This document shows positions 23,078 to 34,705 of a DNA stretch of 64,000 nt, one piece after another. The stretch covers positions 7,374,138 to 7,438,137 of the forward strand of contig CP099840.1 in NCBI GenBank assembly GCA_030062745.1, in the 5' to 3' direction. Every line of letters starts with the position of its first letter. The first letter of the stretch is position 1. This stretch comes from Capitulum mitella. Taxonomy: Eukaryota > Arthropoda > Thecostraca > Pollicipedomorpha > Pollicipedidae. The notes below the pieces were generated by a model. The model ran no database searches and was not told where the DNA came from. It saw only the letters and a list, made by a program, of their open reading frames with translations. The position numbers and the translations under genes were made by a program.

Positions 23078-23631
23078 ATGATGAGTCTGGAGCAAAGGAT
23101 CAACGTCAAGTGCTTGGCTAAGCTGCGGAAAAAAAACAGCAGAGACCCTGACCATGCTGAAACAAGTGTACGGGGAGGAGACATTGTCCCTTGCCTTTCA
23201 GTGGCTCAAGCGTTTCAGCGGAGGGGCGCGACGACGTCGAGGATGAGCCGAAATCCGGACAACCCGTAACAACAAGATCTGATGCCAGCATCCTGAGGAA
23301 TAATGAATTGGTGCGGACAGATCGCAGTTTGGCAATCAGAGCGACTGCTGAGGAACTGAGATTGCGCAAAGATGGTGCCCGCTCTGACGACCACAAGACC
23401 CACCGTGAGGACGCGTCCCGTGACATTTTTCAGCAGCTGACTGACGACCCTGAGTTCCTCAACAACGTCGTCACTGGGAATGAGACCCGGGTCTTCAAGT
23501 GCGACCCCGAAACCAAGTGGCAGAGCCTCCAGTGGAAGACTCCAGCGTTACCGAGACCAAAGAAGGCCCGCATGTCCAAGTCCAAGACCAAGGTCATGCT
23601 CATTGCTCGTATGCTAGGGATGATCAGATGA
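23078..23631 (+). pseudogene. Broken mariner-family transposase
   Basis: A decayed transposase of the Tc1/mariner superfamily, mariner family, which would cut and paste its own element at TA sites. Three + frames in succession read family-typical pieces. One is the start with SLEQRINVK (from 23078). The second is a middle piece with MLKQVYGEE and FQWLKRF (from 23154). The third is a long piece with GRDDVEDEPKSGQP, RTDRSLAIRATAEEL, DPEFLNNVVTGNETRVF, WQSLQWKTP and PRPKKARMSKSK (23191-23631). At least two frameshifts separate them, a segment between the helix-turn-helix and catalytic parts is shortened, and the frame stops before the second and third catalytic aspartates. The first catalytic Asp of the TGDE(T/S) motif is Asn here. 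It is therefore inactive. I did not identify the element's terminal inverted repeats. Confidence 0.9.
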
Positions 23632-23639
23632 CCTTCCAT

Positions 23640-26600
23640 GCTATAAGCAGTGACCCTGTGACTGCTCCGGACGATCGATGGACCGTCTGTTCCGTCCCTG
23701 CCTCCGTCCTGCGTTCCCGTGTTTGGTCGGCTTCGCGTCGCGGCCGGCTCGAACAACACGAGGCGTTTTCAATCAGCGAGCAAGCAGGCAATCTTTGGGG
23801 ATGCGTTCAAGTCGTTATGACTCAGATGTTCCGTGTCTGTTCGTCAGATCGCACGACCGTTGCATCCAGGTCCAGCCGCACGGAGACGCGGGACGCTGGC
23901 AAGGTCCTGATGTTCGAGCCGTTCGTGGCATCGCACTGGAAATAAAAGGGATGGATAACGATTCGTTCGTGTGTATCTCGGAGACACGCGCTGACCTAGC
24001 GGCACTCATCATGGGACAAACCGCAGGTTGGGAAGTTATTCTGGTTACCTATCGACGCTCTCAGCTGCGTCGTCATTTTGCGCCGCAGCCTCTCACGCCG
24101 GTTGTGGCGGGAAACGGCGAAATTACGTTATTATCCGGACTTTTCCACTAATTCCGACCTTTCGGTCACCAAAAAAAGAACAACAGAAAAAACAACAAAA
24201 CATAATAACTACTACACAGAGTCGCCCCGAGATGTAAGACGGGGTTTTCGAAGAAGCTGAGGATAACTTGAAAAATGCCGATGATAATAAAGTGAGTGGA
24301 TAACGCGTACCGATTACAGTGGCCTAATTGCTTCGGGCCGGAAGGTGAGACCGGAGCAAAAATGCTACATCAAAGGCGCCCGGCGCACCAATTTGGTGAG
24401 CGAGCGAACTCGTCACACCATTGTACTGGCCATTCAGGGCCCCCCAGGCGCCGCCGCCGGCGGTGGAGCTCCGGTTCCGGGCGGACCGCAGAAAGAATGA
24501 CGAGATCCTGATTTATGGTATTAGAGCCCGGTCGTGACATTATCAAGGTTTTATGGTACAGCGCACATCACGATGAGCTAACCACTGCTCGTACTTTGAT
24601 TGTCGGCAAAGTATTTGAGGCGTACTACGTTAACCCGAAAACTCCCCACCTGGCTTTTTTGACCCGACTCAACCATCACCCAGACTCTTTCGTCATGGGG
24701 AAACTATGGCGAACAGACTCAGTGGTCCGGCATATTACAAACAAATCTGAAGCGCCCCGCCTGATCATTTGCCTTCCTGCAGGCACGACAGTGATGCGGC
24801 TTCTGGACTAGGTTGCTTACCTGCTTACCTAGACGTGGGAACCTGACAACGACATGCCTGTCATTGACACTTCAGAACTATACTCACAAGATAGCACAAT
24901 GTGTCAATGAAAGCCTGGGCGAACACGGGCAAATGATCCCGGAAAAAGCGGAAGCAATACTGCATGTGACAACCTCAGTACGTGAACTGAGGGCGCTCCC
25001 GCACCCCTTATTCTCACCGGCGGCAACCTCCATCCTGAAACAAAGCTTCAGCATTTTAAGATCGGTTTTTAGGCACCTTTGCCACTCCTGTGTACGGCCT
25101 TTCCTCGTGACGTGGTCAGAAGGCAACTCATCAGAAATACCACACATGTCAGACTTGGGGTAACGTGAGACCCCAGGTGGGGTCAGTGAGGTCATTAACT
25201 AGCTCCGTGCCGTACTAATTTCGTTTGTTTTATGGCCCATTGTTCCTTATAGGCGGAACTTATTGCAGATAAGTCTAAGCAGACGCCCTTTTTGATGATC
25301 GTGTAGTGCTACAAGAGCGACATCTGATCGATCAACCATCAGATTGGGACCAAAGACTGCATGACGCAGGCTAACCTTACAGGGCTCGGATCACTGAAAC
25401 AATGAACGAATTACCTTGGGAATGCAGTGGAGGGTTATACCATAGTTTGCTTATTCCGCACTTCATTGCAGCCGTCGTAAGTCTAAGACGATATGCACAT
25501 AAAGTTGCGCATAAACTTCCATTTTAAAGCTGTGGCCTGTCACATAACCGGGGGTCCATCTATTAACGGTGCCTGTGTTTGCCTTGGCGGTGAAAAAGTG
25601 CGTATTTTTGACAGCGATATAACAAATGCTCTGGTGTGCGCAAAGAAAAAAGGAAGTGGAGGATGAAGAATGAAATGTACGAGTATAACGAATGAAGCCA
25701 GTAACTTGTTCTTGCAGTGAAATGAAGCTCCTCAAAACCTTATCTTACCGGGTCTAAACGCCACTATTAACGTGCAAGGTTATGGATCTGACCTAGCATA
25801 ACGATTTGATACGTCGTTTTGCAACATGCCCACCACCGATGTCTGGGCGAGTGGTAAGCCTGCACGGACGGTCCCTGCTTATCCGTCGATATGCTTTCAC
25901 CGTGCGCAAAGTCCGACATCTGGCGGCCACTCTGTCTGAGTATATCATCCTTTTCCATTTTGCTCCTGAAAACCATATGAAGCCGTCTGTTATAACGTAC
26001 GCTGGCCGCTGCAGTGATCTCGTGAACTCGCCATCCGCGACAAGACTCAGTCCTACAAGGCGCGCGAACAGCCTGGGCGTCGCCCGGACCCAGCCATTTC
26101 TGCCGGCGCATTTGCCGACGTCAGTGACAGAGTTTAAACCACCTGTCAGCCTCAGACCCGCACAGACGACAGCCGGCAACATGGTGTTGTCTGGAGCGGA
26201 AATTGAATGCAATTTTCGTTTCTTGTCGGATTTGGCAAGATTAAAGGGGCTGTGGTGACCGCGGAGCCCGCAAAGCTTCCAAGCACATTACCGCGCCGTA
26301 ACAGGGAAGTATGAACATTTTCCTCTGCGTTTAACCCCGGCAAGTACTCACAGGGGATTGGTGCAACCCTTAGGTTTTTGAATGTTGACCGACTACCACC
26401 GTGATCGCTCTGAAACGTTGCACGTCTGACTTCCAAACCTTTTCACTTATTCTCTGAAAATCTGAGGTCAGCACCTTCACAGACGACTGGTGTATATCTC
26501 TTTCTCGGGGTCTTCATCGCATAGGAATCGTTGCAAGTACTTTATGATACCATGCTCCAGTTTCCGATACCTTTGGCTGTTGAGCCATACACCTGGGAAA

Positions 26601-27225
26601 TGAAAAACCATGCATCAGGGCAAATGAGCGTCACGTCAAGAGTCGTAAATCTTTCAAACTGACTGGTGTAATTGTCTTTAAAATCGCGTTATGGTCGTCT
26701 AAAATCACTGACTCGGCCATTTTCCGGCGGAAATTGACCCTCGGCCATTGTGTGACGAGCAGCTACTCGAGATCAAACTGACGAAAATAAAGCTCTCCCG
26801 GCCAAATAGTGGCCTATAAGCACCGACACTCGCTGCCTGGCTTATTTAGCGTCACGCTGATGAGTGGACTGCATCTGTCCTCCATGCTGTAAACCAAGTT
26901 ATTATTGTGTCAGGTGTTTTGATAAAAAATCACTCTCGGACACCCTATGGCTTCTTCACAGGCCCTTGGGTGGGCAACAGTATCGTTACGTTACATTTGT
27001 GAACGGCGTGCAACAATTACATGGGGGCCCTCATTGTTGAACTGCTTTTAGTTATATTACGATCGTTAATCTTTTATGTACCCCCGTATCGCAGTCATTA
27101 AAATCGAAGTCATCGAAGGGGGGCCTCGTGCACCTGACGCGACGTTCCAGTCATGGTCTGCCGCGCAACTCTGTGCCGTCGGTCGCCATGGTCACAGAGC
27201 TGCGACCCGCACGCGGCTCTGTGCG
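23640..27225. other. Intergenic stretch, no recognised gene
   Basis: About 3.6 kb with several 100-150-codon frames on both strands (for example 23678-24151 and 25806-26258 on +). None shows a recognisable domain, splice-bounded exon or repeat structure. A GC-rich patch at about 24440-24490 is noted. I see nothing else I can support. Confidence 0.5.
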
Positions 27226-27273
27226 CCGCGGGCCGGTCAGTGCACGTCCGGAGACAAATTTACTATGCGAACT

Positions 27274-27570
27274 AGTCATATCTTATGCTAATTCGGTTCG
27301 ATACTTTTACGCGCCGGCAATAAAAAGCGGCCGGTCCGGCTTGGAGCCGCGGTATAAAACGTCAGCGTAAAAAGACGCCGCGGCCCGTCCCAGTGTCCGA
27401 CTGTTTGCAGTCGGCCGCTGAGCTCGCCACAAAAAGGCGGCTGCGTCCAGCGGCCGGGCAGAGTCGCAGGCCGTCCGCCGCCGGCAGCCGTGCCATTCAG
27501 AGCCCGGCCGGCGGGCCGCCGTGGAACGTTCACACCTGTGCAGCGGCGCCCGGCCTCGGGGCCCAGTTGG
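27274..27570 (+). repeat. TATA-box-bearing GC-rich module, copy A (pair with 50311-50607)
   Basis: This block aligns without gaps to 50311-50607 at a constant offset of 23,037 bp. By eye I count four mismatches in 297 positions. Weaker similarity extends about 20-45 bp upstream in both (GACAAATTTA). It contains ATGCTAAT (octamer-like) at about 27286, TATAAAA at 27353-27359, and then a GC-rich segment in which a start site would be expected about 27385. Downstream of 27570 the two copies diverge. An 81-codon minus-strand frame is shared by both copies, but two of the four substitutions change its residues, so I see no sign of coding constraint. It could be a retroelement long terminal repeat fragment, a mobile promoter module or a recent segmental duplication. 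Confidence 0.85.
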
Positions 27571-27599
27571 TCGCAACGGCCGCGGAGTGGGGCCGTTGA

Positions 27600-30265
27600 T
27601 TTGGCAATTGGCGGCTCCGAGCCTGCCGTAAAATGACCGCCGCTGAATCGGACGCAAGGGAACGACGTGGTACTTCTCCGTGCGCTGCATCGCAAGGAGA
27701 CGGCATTTCCTGCTGCCGATGGCTATTGCAGAAGGCGACTCAAACATGTGGGCACGTTAAGATACAAGATAAGTGCATTTCTTTGCATGTTACTGTTGAC
27801 TGTGAAACTGAACAAGCCTTAAATTGTTTCCTGCTCTTTTAACACAAAAAGGGACGATAACGGTGCTTGCCAAAAATAAAAGTCGTGAAATGGCTCCAGA
27901 GGCATATTTCATTTTCCCTCGCCTGAGGCCATGCCTGAACAATCACGGCTCCCGGGACGTATTCATTCTGTACGCCAAGTTTCACCGCCGGCACGCAGCG
28001 CCGCCTTAACGGCGCGGGCCTGAGGCGCTGTCACGGCCCGACATATTTAATCCGACCATCGACGCTCCGTTCGAAACTGTCTCGGACGGCTTTTTGTTCG
28101 GCCGTCGCTCATTGTTTCCCAATCAGGTAGCGTATTGTCCGGCGGCCGGCGGCGCGCCGTTTTGGTCCGTTTTTGCGGTCGGCTCCTGTCGCGGGGCTCG
28201 GACCCGCCGGGCACCGCCGGCCTGGCCTCGCCGAGTCCACCCGGCCCCGGCCGGGTAACGACGCGGCGTCATCGTCCGATCCGGGACGGCGGGAGGCGGT
28301 CGTGGCGAGCCGGCACCGCCAGGAGGTGTCGCGTCATTCTTTGTAAAGCTCTGCCGGGTTCCTGTCTCAGCGGCAGCACGTTCGTCTGGAAAACTAGGCA
28401 GAGCTTCAGAGTGGCTTCGTTGAAAGCCATACAAATCAGATGAAACTCCGGTGAAATAGGAATGTTGCTTCCATGCAGTTCTCGAAATGGGATCAATTTT
28501 GTATGCCTGGAGCGGGTTCTCTCTGGTAATAAATGCATTTCATGACATTGACAGTCTTTGCATAGACATTTTTAATACAATGAACGCCTGAGTTTTCCAG
28601 GCTAGTCTTACACTGCAATTTACGCCTTGGTGATACCCTTTTTGATTTCGAAAGAACGGAACTGGTTAGGCAGCTCTTCTTCTTGACGATCTCTTTTTCG
28701 TCGCCGGCGCATTTTTGTCATCCATCGTGGCCCCCCGCTCAGCTTTCGTATCCGTTCTCAGGAGGCGGCCGCTGCCGCCGTACTGGAAAGTCGGGACGTG
28801 GACGGTATGCAAAGTGATTGCTCATTAGCGGGCCGATGGCGTCTGGGGAGATTCCCGCGGCCTTCGACCTCCCCGCGCCGATATGCAGAGCAGATGCCAT
28901 GTTGGACGGTTCCCTGGACGGAGACAGCCCGGCAACCGTGCCGAGTTTGAGGAGACTGAGGCGTCTGCAGACCGGGCGAGAAAGTAGCCCGGAAGAGGCA
29001 CAGTGAAAAAAAGGGTTGGCAGTTGCCATTCGGTGAAACCAACTACAGACGATTGTCATATTGGGAACAATTGCGAGCTTCTGACGTTTCACTGTGTCCT
29101 CCGTCCCACCCTCGTCCGGAAAACCAGCCATGGTCTCGCAAAGCCAGCGTCTAGAGCGGTGCATGGTCCATGGCGGACTCGGATATCCGCCTCCATTTGT
29201 CGCCCGTGCCGCCCCTCCAATAAACGCCGTCCTAGGCTCCCTTCCGCGAATATCTTCAGAGTGGCTGCGATGTATTTCCCACACATTCCAAACACCAACT
29301 AACTTTTTAATTCTTCCGGCGAAAGTTTGCGAACCGAACTGGTCACATCCACGAGCTGGCTGCCAGGCATACAGAACACGCTCTCGATAGTTACATGGTA
29401 TGTAGAATGCAACTGTAAACTAACTGATTCTAAGAACTATTTCGTCAACTGCTGTGAGCCTCACTTATCTGCTTTAGTACCAGAAGTACTGAAAAGCAGC
29501 CTTAGTTATTTGACCCTTCATTTCTCTACTTTTACAAACTGCCTCTACGCCGTGTGCTTACATTGGAGGTAATGTTTGCCATTTTCACACAGACGCGCAA
29601 AGATAATAAACATTGCCCCTCGTGTGAGGCTCCTGGCTATGCACTGATGTACGTCGTAATGGATGTTGTTGTGTCAACATAATATATCAGACTCCCAGGC
29701 CTCGGACGTATCCGATATCACCATAAGCACCGATTTCGACTCTTCCGCATGTAGTAAAGATCATAACGCAAACCACTTTTCATGGTATTGCCACTAGTGC
29801 TGTCGTTTTCGAACATTCACAACATAAGGAAAGCTCACAATGACCTTTGTGAAGTACATTCCGGATAGAACCGAATCGTTAACCAAATCGTTAAGTCTTA
29901 AAAACAGGCGTTCAGCACAGCCCAGTCTTACTCCTGGACATGCAGCTGAAACGTTGACATCAGAAAAGAACACTCGATGTAATATTTTGCATACAGGTAA
30001 TTCTCGCCTCGCAGCCTTGACTTGACGAAATTATTCGTTATTCGTGATAAAGCATTATCGTGGCGTGTCATACATTATGTGATGTGTTACACCGGACGTT
30101 GGTTGTTTCCGACAATCTGCCTCAAGGCAACGCGACAATAAGTATAAGACAATGTCCTGTCCGGATGTATTCATTCCCGATGAGTAACGTATATTTCGCA
30201 ACATTAAAAAATGCGCACCGTAACATGTGCGTTCAAATTGTGGCCGCCTGTTTATCGGAGCGACG
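27600..30265. other. Intergenic stretch with GC-rich islands
   Basis: GC-rich islands at about 28130-28330 and 28740-28990. Minus-strand frames of up to 181 codons (28739-29284) lack any recognisable domain. I see no RNA gene or transposon ends here. Confidence 0.5.
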
Positions 30266-30269
30266 CCTG

Positions 30270-31478
30270 ACAACCCCATTCCCTTAGCTTTAGGGCGCAT
30301 TTCTGTATGGAGTTGGACTGATTTCCTCTCCCCCCAAGATCTCGAGAACCAGCAGTACCAAACGTCAGTCGTTATCGCAACAAACGTCAGTCGCTTCGCC
30401 ATGACGTAAACTGCTTTTGCATGGAAGCAAATTTTAAAATCTTGAAAGGGGTGGACACGGGGTAAAAGTGAGAAAGGAGGAGGGGTTGTTTTTTGCATTG
30501 TTATAGCTCCGCTGTTTCCGGACCGATTTTGATGCAACTGACATGAATCGATCGTTAATCGGTGGAATTTTTCTGGTGATCAAAACGTTTGGAATTTTGA
30601 TAAAACTCATCGGCGTTCACAGGGCTTGAAAAATGGCAAGAATATGTTTTTAAAAACTAAATCAACATAAAAGTTAAGAATATTCCTTTTTGCTTTTTCT
30701 TGTCATGTTTACTTAAGCAGTGCAAATCGTAATACATTGCATAATGTTGTCATAGGGGGGCCAGGGACAGAAAAAGGGGAACTGTCATGGTCGCATGTTC
30801 ATCAGGTCAACTTACGACCTTTGACCTTAGATGACCTCAAATGGCCTCAGTCACGTGCAGTGGCCTTCAGCTCATTTCATAATGTTTGAAAACGATTTTA
30901 ATCGTATGAATTGACTATAGATCTAAAAGTCCAGCTTATGGCTGTCGTGATACAGGGCGAGCACCCGAACATTTTAGGTCATAACTCCGTGACCCGACCT
31001 GATATCGACCTGAAACTTGAAACGCACGTAGAGAACACTATGTGCTGAGTCGTATATGTCCCAGGTTTTGTATTTTGAAAATAAGCGTCAAAAATGTTTA
31101 CATAAAACCAAACTTTGATTTTGGGCCTTGAACTGGCCTTGTGAAGTGACCTCAGATAAACCAAAAATACTGGTGTGTATTTGCCCAGTTATTTCCTATA
31201 CATTCCTATTAAGTTTTAAGCTCTATACCAAAAATTCTTTTTTGGCCGCCATTTGCCTTTCACCTTCAACAGTGCCAAAAATGGCCTCAGATGCCTCCCA
31301 AAAACGTGATCTTGTTCCTCCCCTGTACGAAATAGAACTATGAAAATTTTGAAACACACGTAAAAAGAAAAGGTAGGCAAAGTCATCAGATTTTATGAAG
31401 CTGATTCAAAAACTCTGGAAATGGCGGGCAAAAACCGAAGGGGTTTCTGGAGCTCCCCCCGTTTGGGAAGAGGGTTAA
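30270..31478 (+). mobile_element. TTAA-type piggyBac-like nonautonomous element (copy 2, diverged)
   Basis: Colinear with copy 1 at 11456-12672. Near the left end are AACCCCATTCCC and then AAGATCTCGAGAACC. The centre has GACCTTTGACCTTAGATGACC and CCGTGACCCGACCTGATATC. Near the right end are AAAAATGGCCTCAG-like and GTTTGGGAAGAGGGTTAA segments. The right terminal TTAA (31475-31478) is intact, while the left one has decayed to ACAA (30270-30273). Length is about 1,209 bp, close to copy 1, in the same orientation. No transposase frame is present. Confidence 0.78.
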
Positions 31479-31479
31479 T

Positions 31480-34270
31480 CTACGTGTGACGTCACGCCAT
31501 GGCTCTGCCCTGAAGCGATGTTTTTCAGAGCACAAACTTGAGAGGGAATGAAACGTGGGAGATAAACTACAAACCAATAAATATTGGCATATCTGAAGTT
31601 ACAACAGCTTCCTTCTGTAAAAACTGGTCTTAGCCAGGTTCGCAAACACAAAAAAGTCTGTTCTCGTTCCAAGATAATCTCGATTGCCGCTAACGACTAG
31701 AAATAAGCCTTGTCGCGACCAGGCGGCACCAGCTTTGTACACTTCTGTTAATCGCGCCACCGTGCCCACACCGTGTTGCGCCGTGACAAATGGCCTCGGT
31801 CCAGACGAGCGGCGCCGTCCATCACAATCAGTCGCGACGGAGGCGGGGGCCGACTGGCACCGTCCCCCCCCCCGCTGTCCCTCGACCACCGCCGACCCCG
31901 CCGTCTCAACGGAGCGCGACCCCGGAGCCGAGCCTCTCTACCCTCTCCTCTGCCGCTCTACCCTGCTGGCTCAGGCTTCCGGGCCCAGGCGTGTTCGGCT
32001 GACCTGACGGTCTGCCGCCGCCGCTTTCCGGTCCTGTGAGCATATCCGGCGTCAGGCGGTGCAGGCCAGGGATCGGGTGAGACGGGTTTGCTGACAGCGC
32101 CTGACGCCAAGGTTACCGGGGAAGAGCGGCCTGCTGTGTCGACCAGTGTGCCGTCGCCTGGCATTCACAACCACTCTATCTTTGCCTGAACGTGTGGCTA
32201 AATATGGCTGGTTTGTGAGGGAAGGTGTGCTTTTTACGACTGTGTACTTGAACACATATTCCGGCGGCTTTTCCTAGTTTATATTCAGCGAATTCTTAGA
32301 CTTTCTTTAATTTTTGGGGGATTTTGGGTTCAGGAGGCTTCCCCCATTTGTTAACAGTATCCCCACTTTCCGGAAGCTATGTCCAGATATTTTTTAGTTG
32401 CATTAGGACTGTCTATGGAGTGTCCTAAACCATATCCTGCGTTCTTGTCGTTTTTTGTTGTTCTAGACGGATATTACTCCCACGATTTTGAGCACATTGG
32501 CTGCATCGCGGGGTAGTTGCGGTTGTGGTAAGTACCCGGATATTTTCACCTTCCGCATCCCTTCTATTATTTACATGAAATCGTCCCTAGATTTGACGGC
32601 AGATTCGTCCTGCGCTCTGTGACAGATTTTCAACCAATTGTGTTGTTTTGTTAAGGATTGCGGGGTTCTGGATTTGTGGAAGAGCCGACCGTGATCACAG
32701 CGGAGCTCTGCGATCAACCCAGCAGACGATGTTATGTCGCTGTCACTGAAACAAGATTACTGCGAGAAACGGTCGGCGGGTGGGCGTTAACCTAGTGTAA
32801 CGAACACTGGTGTGACGGTTGGGCATTAATTTGGGACGAATGTTAAAGGCGGAGGATATCTTCTCCAGTAAATGCAATATTCGCGCGATGTTTTCAGCAA
32901 TGGAAAACCGAAACGTACTGGGTGTGCACACAAAAATTCATCTTCAGTCCTCGTAATTCAGTTGACACCGCTTCCTTAACAAAAATGGTTGCTCGAGACC
33001 TGGATGCGAAACTCGTAAAAGAGAATCCGAAGCTACCGAGAAGACGTGTTGCTGGCCATTTTTCATAATTTGTTATAGCCAGTTAACATTTATATCACAT
33101 CATTGATAATATGGACACCAGATGAGATGTTAGCCATAGGGTGGAACATATAGACCAAACTGTAAGGAGAGGGCTGAAAAGAGCAGACCTCTGGTTCGGG
33201 CGACACCAGCAAAGTTCGTGTGTCCCAATGTCTACTGGCTCTATGATTTGGCATAATTCGGAGTTACGCTCTAGAAGTTCGAAAATGTTTCATTTAAATA
33301 CAAGAAAAGAACAAAGACACTCAAGGTGACACTCAAATGAGCAAGACCTGAAACACACGCTTGCGTCGATCGTCTCGAGGAATAGCAAGGACGGGCGAGT
33401 GCAATGACGTTATAACAGCCGACGAGATATATTTTCACCCGTAACGAACGTGATACGAGATGTAGTTGGGACTAATAGCTCGAGCCTGGGAAGACGTCCC
33501 GTGGGAGGTGCAATATCGGCCCGCCGGTAAGTGTTCCTGGAAGCTGCTGATATGGATGACTGTTTCGGCGAGAAGAGTGATGCGATCCGTCATATGTTCT
33601 AGTTTAGCCAATGCGAACCACGCCAGTTATCACAATAAGTGTCAGAGGTAGGTATTACTGTCGTTCATAGATCAGCACTACCTCGACAGGGCGTATGCCT
33701 TCTGGCCGGACCTGGCTGTTGCGTTCCGCGTCACCAACTGAGTCTCCGTGGACCACTGATGCACTCTGCTCTGAATCTGGGACTGTCGGTTAGATTAGCA
33801 AAATGCCAAGAACTATCCTCAAAGCTTTTCATCGGAATTGTTCGTGTACGCTGAACTGGGCCGTAGTTCATCTTATGTTCTGTCCAGGTTTCTGGACTGC
33901 CATGGTGGGAATGATCGGCAGTTTTCTGTTCCCTATAACATAAAGCCCATAGTGAAGACTGCTGGGTAGACCCGGTGTTCGCATAGCAAGTCTACTTCAG
34001 TGGGTAATAACTGTTATACCTGTTATAAACAACTTATGAAATTCAAAATAATTCGCCTTTGCATTAGGACGCTTGTCTCTTTGTCAAGCCATTGTCAAAC
34101 TTTTTTTTTGACTCATTTCTCTTCTTCCTCTCTCGTTCTTGAACTCTGACGTATTGACCAGGCCATGGAAATATTTATGACAAGGCTAAGGGATCAACGA
34201 TACTTGACCGTAGCGGTAGTCAGCACGGCACCAAAACGTCCGCCTTTGTGGTCACAAAATGATCGTGGCT
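31480..34270. other. Intergenic region upstream of the Toll gene
   Basis: A GC-rich island lies at about 31780-32060 with 70-107-codon frames on both strands, none recognisable. The rest, to the Toll 5' region, is AT-leaning unique sequence with no supported feature. Confidence 0.5.
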
Positions 34271-34278
34271 AGCTGCAA

Positions 34279-34314
34279 GCTGAATGTCTCGGTTGCTCCG
34301 CCGAGACATTCAGC
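34279..34314. other. Perfect 14-bp inverted repeat upstream of the Toll gene
   Basis: GCTGAATGTCTCGG (34279-34292) and its exact reverse complement (34301-34314) flank an 8-nt loop, TTGCTCCG. It sits about 390 bp before the Toll start codon. It could form a hairpin or cruciform or be a dyad protein site. It is too short for a microRNA precursor. Confidence 0.7.
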
Positions 34315-34673
34315 CATACTTTCGCAGGTGAGCTCATCGCACAATCGACGCGTTCACCCGCGATCGCGCTCGTGAACAGGAACCCCTCAGCTCTTCATAA
34401 CGCGGCGCACCTCGTTTCCCCGGGGTCCGGCCCGGCCACCTCCGCGCACCTGACGGGTTCTCGGCGCCGGACGCCGTTCCCAAACAGCGGCCCGTGCCCG
34501 GAAGCGGGCGGCCGAGAGCTGGGTATGCGGTGAGGGCCGGCCAGGGGGCGCCACCGGCGGGCGGCGTCAGGCCGGCCGGGAACGCCGGTAGGGCGGCCGA
34601 CGCGGCGGACGCCGGAGCTCAGTCGGCACCGACATCTGGTGTGGGGTGTACGTGCGACCCGACATCCGTGGCC

Positions 34674-34691
34674 ATGGCCGGGACGCGGTGA
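34674..34691 (+). promoter_or_regulatory. Upstream ORF (five codons) in the probable Toll leader
   Basis: An ATG in an excellent context (GCCATGG) opens a five-codon frame, M-A-G-T-R, that stops at 34689-34691, only 14 nt before the Toll ATG at 34706. If the transcript includes it, it would be expected to lower initiation at the main ATG or make it depend on reinitiation. The transcript start is not known. An arthropod-type initiator match, TCAGTC at about 34620-34625, would place the uORF in the leader. Confidence 0.45.
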
Positions 34692-34705
34692 CCGGACGGG
34701 GCAGG

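Noticed and set aside
27288-27695. Minus-strand frame shared between the two TATA modules (81 codons identical in layout at 50325-50570)
   Set aside because: The conservation is of the DNA block as a whole. At least two of four substitutions change residues and the frame is not bounded by the homology.
28739-29284. 181-codon minus-strand frame
   Set aside because: No recognisable motif. It lies partly over a GC-rich island where long chance frames are common.
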